Made by a program: the position numbers and the translations under genes. From assembly GCA_964626795.1 (NCBI GenBank), contig CAZVIQ010000047.1:1-6262 (forward strand): a stretch of 6,262 nt of DNA, read 5' to 3'. Under the pieces are notes generated by a model. It did no database searches. It was not told the origin of the DNA and worked only from the letters and a program-made list of their open reading frames with translations. Shown here one piece after another: positions 1-3,820 of the stretch. The DNA comes from RGIG1840 sp964626795 (GTDB taxonomy: Bacteria > Bacillota_I > Bacilli_A > RF39 > UBA660). Numbering within the stretch: position 1 is the first letter of the stretch; each line of letters begins with the position of its first letter.

Positions 1-400
1 CTATATTATTTATATATTTTTGTTCAACTATTTCATTAGAAACATATTTTCTCATAATAACAAAAGTACGCATTATAGATATGCTAATATCTACTGCAAT
101 ATCAGTTTTTATTACAGTAGCGAGCATCGCAACACCTTGTTCTGTAAAAACAAAAGGTTTTGATCTAGACATTACATATTTATTTGCGGTCCCAATTTGG
201 GACTGCAAATCTTTATCTGATAATTGGAAACAAAAGTCTTTAGGAAATCTTTTGATATTTCTTTTTACAGCTTGATTTATTGTTTTAGTTCCATTTTTGC
301 ATTGATATAATTTTGCTAAGTCTGAATCTAGCATTACTTGTTTGCCATCTGTTTCAAAAATTAAGTTTTCTATTTTATTTTTTTCTACTAATTTATTCAT
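1..400 (-). CDS. ORF6N-domain DNA-binding protein, N-terminal part (cut by the left window edge)
   Basis: The reverse strand is open from an ATG at 400-398 through 133 codons to the edge of the window, so the C-terminus is missing. Seen: an N-terminal block with GKQVMLDSDLAKLY (residues 19-32), then NQAVKRNIKRFPKDFCFQL (42-60), SQIGT (67-71) and VFTEQGVAML (84-93), ending in a helix with IMRTFVIMRKYV (109-120). This order of motifs is that of the ORF6N domain, a roughly 90-100 residue domain found in phage antirepressor-like and KilA-N-related proteins and in chromosomal genes of unknown role; DNA binding is predicted for the family rather than shown here. The start is chosen because the next Met (residue 23) lies inside the domain and an in-frame TAA occurs at 430-428 upstream. 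There is no Shine-Dalgarno sequence; the promoter lies so close that the mRNA may be leaderless. What the missing C-terminal half encodes is unknown. The gene may be a prophage remnant or a stand-alone regulatory or defence-associated gene. Confidence 0.9.
   Translation of the reverse strand, partial: MNKLVEKNKIENLIFETDGKQVMLDSDLAKLYQCKNGTKTINQAVKRNIKRFPKDFCFQLSDKDLQSQIGTANKYVMSRSKPFVFTEQGVAMLATVIKTDIAVDISISIMRTFVIMRKYVSNEIVEQKYINNI
182..210. repeat. 29-nt near-perfect palindrome inside the ORF6N gene
   Basis: Half-sites ATTTGCGGTCCCAA (182-195) and TTGGGACTGCAAAT (197-210) surround a single central T at 196. Thirteen of fourteen positions are complementary; the only mismatch is G188 opposite T204, which would be a G-U wobble in a plus-strand RNA and an A-C mismatch in the gene's own mRNA. 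It is a GC-rich island in an AT-rich gene and covers the codons around the conserved SQIGT motif, so part of its sequence is constrained by the protein. It could be a protein-binding site, an RNA hairpin (about 12 pairs with a 3-nt loop) or chance. Confidence 0.75.
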
Positions 401-407
401 ATTTAAA

Positions 408-435
408 ATTATAGATAGTTTATTTGTTTAGTCAA
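408..435 (-). promoter_or_regulatory. Sigma-A-type promoter of the ORF6N gene, possibly giving a leaderless mRNA
   Basis: On the minus strand a -35 box TTGACT (435-430) is followed after 16 nt by a perfect TATAAT (413-408). The -10 ends only 7 nt before the ATG (TTTAAAT at 407-401), so transcription is expected to start at or within a few bases of the start codon. This agrees with the absence of any ribosome binding site in front of the gene. Confidence 0.75.
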
Positions 436-446
436 AATATAAAATC

Positions 447-470
447 TTACTATGTAAATTTATATAGTAA
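447..470. promoter_or_regulatory. Operator-like 24-bp palindrome upstream of the ORF6N promoter
   Basis: TTACTAT (447-453) and ATAGTAA (464-470) form a perfect inverted repeat, and the centre (TAAATTTA at 455-462) is itself palindromic, so 11 of 12 positions of the 24-bp element are symmetric. The only exception is G454 opposite T463. On the minus strand it ends 11 bp upstream of the -35 box, a place suited to an activator or repressor site. Binding by the ORF6N protein itself is a guess; the AT-rich background makes palindromes commoner, but one of this length is still notable. Confidence 0.55.
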
Positions 471-540
471 ATATTAAAAACATCTTAATTTTTTAAAACT
501 AGCTTATAATTTAATAATTCTTAAGACATTTAATAGTTAT

Positions 541-574
541 TAACAAAATAAAAAGTATACTAAGTTAGTATACT
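541..574 (-). terminator. Rho-independent terminator of the rpsB-tsf operon
   Basis: AGTATACTAA (554-563) and TTAGTATACT (565-574) are perfect inverted repeats around G564, giving a stem of about 9 pairs with a 3-nt loop. On the minus strand it is followed by the T-rich tract TTTTATTTTGTTA (553-541). The stem is AT-rich and therefore modest in strength. It overlaps the TAG stop codon (575-573) of the last operon gene, so terminator and coding sequence share bases. It separates the operon from the ORF6N gene, which lies on the same strand. Confidence 0.75.
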
Positions 575-1157
575 AATTTATCTTATTAAACCCTTCAACG
601 TATATATTTTGTAATTCTTCTTCAGAGATATTCTCATCATTAATATAATGAGCGAATAATATCTTTCCTTCTTTTACGAAGATTACCATAGGTGTATATA
701 TAGTTTTGTAACCACTGTTGATAGGTTCATTGTATTCATTATAAAGTGTATATATTTCAGCAAAAGATCCTAATTTTTCTAATAAAGAATTATAAAATTC
801 AGTTCCTTCCTTTAATATCTTAACGCTGTTATTTTCAAATGTTAAAATTCTTTTTTCAGATTCAATATCTATGTAATAAATTTTATTTTTAAAACTATTG
901 TTTCTAGATAATATATTTAATACTTTATAAGATTTTTGATTAATTTCACCAAAATATACAACAGAAGTATTTTTATCAAAAATTTTTAATAAGCCTTTTT
1001 TTGATATTCTCTCAAAATTTTTATCATTTAAACCTAATAAGGCCACTTCATTATTTTCATCTAAATCCTTATATGGATCTACTATAATAAGAAATAGAAA
1101 GGCAATACTGATAAAAAGTATTGCCACAATTCTTATTAATAATTTTTTATGTTTCAT
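573..1157 (-). CDS. Membrane-anchored protein with thioredoxin-like pattern, no cysteines
   Basis: The 194-residue product starts MKHKKLLIRI and has one hydrophobic segment (about 6-27) that should act as a signal anchor, leaving residues 28-194 outside the cytoplasm. The outer part shows a thioredoxin-like order: a strand SVVYFG (65-70) followed by the helix where a CxxC would sit (here EINQKS), a second strand YYIDIE (94-99), and TPMVIFVKEGKI (155-166), which resembles the cis-proline strand of thioredoxins with Pro156 in the key place. The whole protein has no cysteine, so it cannot be a dithiol oxidoreductase; a binding or scaffolding role is inference. The fold assignment is by pattern and is tentative. 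A GTG at 1166 overlaps the tsf stop codon (TAGTG) and would add three residues, but the ATG at 1157 is preferred because GTGAT (1166-1162), which pairs with the 16S 3' end, lies in front of it. It is translationally linked to tsf and is the last gene of the operon. Confidence 0.75.
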   Translation of the reverse strand: MKHKKLLIRIVAILFISIAFLFLIIVDPYKDLDENNEVALLGLNDKNFERISKKGLLKIFDKNTSVVYFGEINQKSYKVLNILSRNNSFKNKIYYIDIESEKRILTFENNSVKILKEGTEFYNSLLEKLGSFAEIYTLYNEYNEPINSGYKTIYTPMVIFVKEGKILFAHYINDENISEEELQNIYVEGFNKIN

Positions 1158-1165
1158 AAAAATCA

Positions 1166-2041
1166 CTAATTATTAAGCTGACTCCTTACTTCTTCTGCGA
1201 AATCATCCTGTCTTTTTTCCATACCTTCACCAACTTCATAACGCACTATTTTTATAACTGACATTTTATTATTACTTAAAAATTCAGATACTTTTTGATC
1301 TCCATCTTTAACAAAACTTTGATCTAATAAGCAAACATCTTCAAAGAATTTACTTAATCTTCCTTCTACAATTTTGTCTACAAATTCTAATTTTTTTCCT
1401 TCTTCAAGAGCTTGTTCTTTTAGTACACTTTTTTCGTGTTCAATCTCTTCAGCTGGAACTTCTTCTCTAGAAATGTATTTTGGTCTCATTGCAGCAACTT
1501 GCATTGCAATATCTTTTGCAACATTTTCATCAGTACCATCCAGTACTAGTAATGAAGAAATCTTACCACCTAAATGTAGGTAGCTTCCAAAAGATTGATT
1601 ATCATTTTTCTCTAAAAGTTCAAATCTTCTAAAAGAAATCTTTTCTCCAATTGTAGCAGTTGCATTAACAATTAGATCATTTATAGTTCCTTCTTCAGTT
1701 TTTAAATCATTTGCTTCTTCAGTAGTTTTTACATTAGAAGTTAAAATAGTTTTACCCACTTTTTCTAATAAGTTTCTGAATTCGTCATTTTTTGCAACAA
1801 AGTCAGTTTCAGAATTTATTTCAAGTATCACTGCTTTATTTCCTTCTATAAATATATTTGTAAGTCCTTCTGCAGCAATTCTTTCTGCTTTTTTAGCAGC
1901 TTTTGAAATTCCTTTTTCTCTTAAATAGTCTATTGCTTTATCTATGTCAGCATTAGTTTCTTCTAATGCTTTCTTACAATCAAGCATTCCGGCTCCTGTC
2001 ATTTCACGAAGCTGTTTTACCTGGCTTGCTGTTATTTCCAT
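1166..2041 (-). CDS. tsf: Elongation factor Ts
   Basis: EF-Ts is the cytoplasmic guanine nucleotide exchange factor that displaces GDP from EF-Tu. The 291-residue product is full length for the Bacillus type of EF-Ts. The N-terminal UBA-like domain (about 1-40) carries LREMTGAGMLDCKKAL (11-26), the family signature that contacts EF-Tu. The second signature TDFVAKND lies at 79-86, at the start of the core, and a later stretch LGGKISSLLVL and QVAAMRPKYISREEVP belong to the second core subdomain. The start codon is preceded by AAGGAG (2053-2048) with a 6-nt spacer. It follows rpsB by 14 nt, the conserved rpsB-tsf order, and its TAG stop (1168-1166) abuts the next gene. No odd residues were noticed. 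Confidence 0.98.
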   Translation of the reverse strand: MEITASQVKQLREMTGAGMLDCKKALEETNADIDKAIDYLREKGISKAAKKAERIAAEGLTNIFIEGNKAVILEINSETDFVAKNDEFRNLLEKVGKTILTSNVKTTEEANDLKTEEGTINDLIVNATATIGEKISFRRFELLEKNDNQSFGSYLHLGGKISSLLVLDGTDENVAKDIAMQVAAMRPKYISREEVPAEEIEHEKSVLKEQALEEGKKLEFVDKIVEGRLSKFFEDVCLLDQSFVKDGDQKVSEFLSNNKMSVIKIVRYEVGEGMEKRQDDFAEEVRSQLNN

Positions 2042-2055
2042 AATTTTCTCCTTAT
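2042..2055 (-). promoter_or_regulatory. rpsB-tsf junction with tsf ribosome binding site
   Basis: The 14-nt gap between the rpsB stop (2058-2056) and the tsf ATG is filled by the Shine-Dalgarno sequence AAGGAG (2053-2048). There is no space for a terminator or promoter, so tsf must be expressed from the rpsB transcript. Confidence 0.85.
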
Positions 2056-3018
2056 TTATTTTAAAGCTTTTAATAATTCATCTTTTTTTAATGTACTGTA
2101 TCCTTTAATTTTTCTTTCTTTTGCAAGATTTTTTAATTCGGTAACAGTCATTGAAGTTAAATCTAGTTCTTTAGTTTTATCTGAAGTTTCTTTTACCTCT
2201 TCTATAGTTTCAGGAGTTGCTTCAACTTCCTCTACAACTTCTATAGTTTTTTCAACTACTTTTATTTCTTCTTTAATAGTTTCTTTTTCTTTTTTTGTTT
2301 TTACAAATTCTTCTTCTGAAACAAAATCTTCAAGTGGAAGACCATTAGCTTCACAAACTGCATTTGCTAAAACTCCAAGTACAACTTTAACACTACGAAC
2401 TGCATCGTCATTTGCTGGAATTGGATAATCAACTGTTTCAGGATCACAGTTTGTATCAATTATACCAACTACTGGGATTCCTAATCTTTTTGCTTCACGA
2501 ATAGCATTTTCTTCTACTCTTGGATCAATTATAATAACCACTTTTGGAAGCTTATCCATTTCTCTTATACCTGAAAGTAATTTATTAAGTTTAGCATATT
2601 CTTTTTGAATACCTGCTACTTCTTTCTTAGGAAGTACCTCAAACTTACCTTCTGATTCCATTTTTTCAATTTCTACCATTCTTCTAACACGATCTCTAAT
2701 AGTTTTATAGTTTGTTAGAATTCCTCCAAGCCATCTTTCAGTCACGTAGAACGACTGACATCTTGCTGCCTCTTCTTTACATGCTTCATTTGCTTGCTTT
2801 TTAGTTCCTACGAATAAAACTTTACCGCCATTTTCACATGCTTTAAGAATTTCAGCGTAAGCTTCTTCAATTTTTTCAACTGTTTTAGTTAAATCAATAA
2901 TGTGAATGTCATCTCTTGATGTAAAGATATAATCTCTCATCTTAGGATTCCATCTTTTAGTCTGATGTCCAAAATGAACACCTGCCTCTAATAAATAACT
3001 TTTTGACACTACTGCCAT
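2056..3018 (-). CDS. rpsB: 30S ribosomal protein S2 with C-terminal SAP/Rho-N-like extension
   Basis: S2 (uS2) is a small-subunit protein that binds late in assembly near the mRNA exit side. Residues 1 to about 230 form the usual S2 core: GVHFGHQTKRWNPKM (13-27), DLTKT (42-46), VLFVGTKKQA (67-76), RWLGGILTN (95-103), IIIDPRVEENAIREA (162-176) and GIIDTNCDP (185-193) are classic S2 blocks. The protein is 320 residues against the usual 230-260. The extra part consists of a charged linker rich in Glu, Lys and Val (about 231-285) and a compact end, LDLTSMTVTELKNLAKERK (285-303) plus the GYSTLKKDELLKALK tail, which reads as a helix-extended loop-helix of the SAP/Rho N-terminal type. Such domains often bind nucleic acid; that role here is inference. 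The start is fixed by AAAGGAG (3033-3027) eight nt before the ATG. First gene of the operon. Confidence 0.97.
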   Translation of the reverse strand: MAVVSKSYLLEAGVHFGHQTKRWNPKMRDYIFTSRDDIHIIDLTKTVEKIEEAYAEILKACENGGKVLFVGTKKQANEACKEEAARCQSFYVTERWLGGILTNYKTIRDRVRRMVEIEKMESEGKFEVLPKKEVAGIQKEYAKLNKLLSGIREMDKLPKVVIIIDPRVEENAIREAKRLGIPVVGIIDTNCDPETVDYPIPANDDAVRSVKVVLGVLANAVCEANGLPLEDFVSEEEFVKTKKEKETIKEEIKVVEKTIEVVEEVEATPETIEEVKETSDKTKELDLTSMTVTELKNLAKERKIKGYSTLKKDELLKALK

Positions 3019-3126
3019 AAATATCTCTCCTTTCGTTATTTCTTCTGATTACTTCTACTTTATACTTCACCTATTCTAAGGCACTAGAAATATAAATCCA
3101 TAATCATGTCTTTTTCTTAAAGCCTT
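3019..3126 (-). promoter_or_regulatory. rpsB 5' leader (about 105 nt)
   Basis: From the predicted transcription start near 3124 to the rpsB ATG there are about 105 untranslated bases. Visible elements are a small hairpin (TTCTA at 3089-3085 with TAGAA at 3078-3074), a possible long-range pairing of AAGGC (3126-3122) with GCCTT (3082-3078) that excludes the first one, and the ribosome binding site AAAGGAG (3033-3027). rpsB leaders are sites of autoregulation by S2 in enterobacteria; whether this leader does the same is not shown. No match to a leader class I know was recognised. Confidence 0.4.
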
Positions 3127-3130
3127 TAAT

Positions 3131-3160
3131 ATATTACCATATATTATATAAAAAATGCAA
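3131..3160 (-). promoter_or_regulatory. Promoter of the rpsB-tsf operon
   Basis: On the minus strand TTGCAT (3160-3155) is followed after 18 nt by TAATAT (3136-3131), preceded by TGG so that the -10 is of the extended TGn type. A perfect TATAAT (3148-3143) lies within the spacer but has no acceptable -35; it is an alternative giving a leader about 12 nt longer. Confidence 0.55.
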
Positions 3161-3221
3161 GAAAAAATGATAAAGTCTCCTTGATATCGCTGATTTTTAT
3201 TGTAAATAGTACTTTAATATA

Positions 3222-3261
3222 TAGAATTTTATTCTAATTTAATGTATAATTGTTAGTGATG
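3222..3261 (+). promoter_or_regulatory. Promoter and very short leader of recU-ponA
   Basis: A perfect TATAAT (3245-3250), directly preceded by TG, has only a weak -35 (TAGAAT at 3222-3227, 17-nt spacer). Transcription should begin near 3257, leaving a leader of only about 9 nt before the recU ATG. There is no AGGAGG-type site; GTGAT (3256-3260), which matches the part of the anti-Shine-Dalgarno complement after AGGAG, lies 5 nt before the ATG. Confidence 0.55.
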
Positions 3262-3265
3262 ATTT

Positions 3266-3820
3266 ATGAAAAAAAGTAATTATGGAAATAGAGGTATGTT
3301 TCTTGAAAAACTTATCAATGATACAAACACCTATTATTTAAAAGCAGATAAATGTGTTATATATAAAAAGCCTACTCCTATTAAAGTTCTAGATGTAGAT
3401 TATGCTTCTAAAGGATCAGCTTTAATAAATAAAGCAGTTTTTGAAAATGCTTCAACTTTAGATTATAATGGAATATATAGAGGTAGATACATAGAGTTTG
3501 ATGCAAAAGAAACTAAATGCACTACTTCATTCCCTCTTGCAAATATTAAGAAACATCAGATAAATCATATTAAGAATATACTAAGACATAATGGAATAAT
3601 CTTTCTAATTATATTTATAAATAACGAATTTTATATTTTAGATGGAAAAGATTTGTTAAATTTTATTGGCAATAATGAAAGAAAAAGTATTCCATATGAT
3701 TTTATAAAAAATAACTGTTATAAAATAAAAGAAAAATATATACCTAGGCTGGATTATTTAGAAGTAGTAAAAGAAATATATTTTAAAGGAGAAAATGAAT
3801 ATGAAGAAATTAAACATTAA
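3266..3820 (+). CDS. recU: Holliday junction resolvase RecU
   Basis: RecU is the Firmicutes resolvase that cuts four-way DNA junctions made during recombination and helps chromosome segregation. The 184-residue product shows the family blocks NRGMFLEKLINDTNTYYL (8-25), YKKPTPI (33-39), LDYNGIYRGRYIEFDAKETK (65-84), TSFPLANIKKHQ (87-98), RKSIPYDFI (139-147) and PRLDYL (160-165). The expected metal and catalytic positions of the B. subtilis enzyme (Asp88, Glu101, Lys103) align with Asp66, Asp79 and Lys81, so the Glu is an Asp here. The N-terminus is short: only seven residues precede NRGM against almost thirty in B. subtilis. An in-frame TGA at 3260-3262 excludes a longer start. The gene overlaps the next one by 20 nt and encloses its ribosome binding site, giving the conserved recU-ponA pair. 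Confidence 0.95.
   Translation: MKKSNYGNRGMFLEKLINDTNTYYLKADKCVIYKKPTPIKVLDVDYASKGSALINKAVFENASTLDYNGIYRGRYIEFDAKETKCTTSFPLANIKKHQINHIKNILRHNGIIFLIIFINNEFYILDGKDLLNFIGNNERKSIPYDFIKNNCYKIKEKYIPRLDYLEVVKEIYFKGENEYEEIKH
3786..3803 (+). promoter_or_regulatory. Ribosome binding site deciding the ponA start
   Basis: AAGGAG (3786-3791) lies within the last recU codons. Two in-frame ATGs follow: 3795, only 3 nt away, and 3801, 9 nt away. The second has the workable spacing and is taken as the start; using the first would add Met-Asn. Confidence 0.75.

Larger units (their letters stand above)
401..540. other. AT-rich intergenic region between the ORF6N gene and the tsf operon terminator
   Basis: About 140 bp of very AT-rich DNA with no credible coding frame. 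It contains the ORF6N promoter (408-435) and the 24-bp palindrome (447-470). A TATAAT at 505-510 on the plus strand has no good -35 box and no gene after it. Nothing else is recognisable in the remaining part (471-540). Confidence 0.7.

Noticed and set aside
81..275. Plus-strand open frame of 64 codons
   Set aside because: It is antisense to the ORF6N gene, whose protein motifs are clear, and its own translation resembles nothing.
505..510. TATAAT on the plus strand
   Set aside because: No -35 box at a suitable distance and no plus-strand gene downstream.
511..543. Inverted repeat TTAATAA / TTATTAA with a 19-nt spacer
   Set aside because: Made only of A and T in an AT-rich gap; expected by chance and not placed at a gene end.
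1374..1583. Plus-strand open frame of 69 codons, serine- and phenylalanine-rich
   Set aside because: Shadow of tsf on the opposite strand; composition follows from the antisense of Glu/Lys codons.
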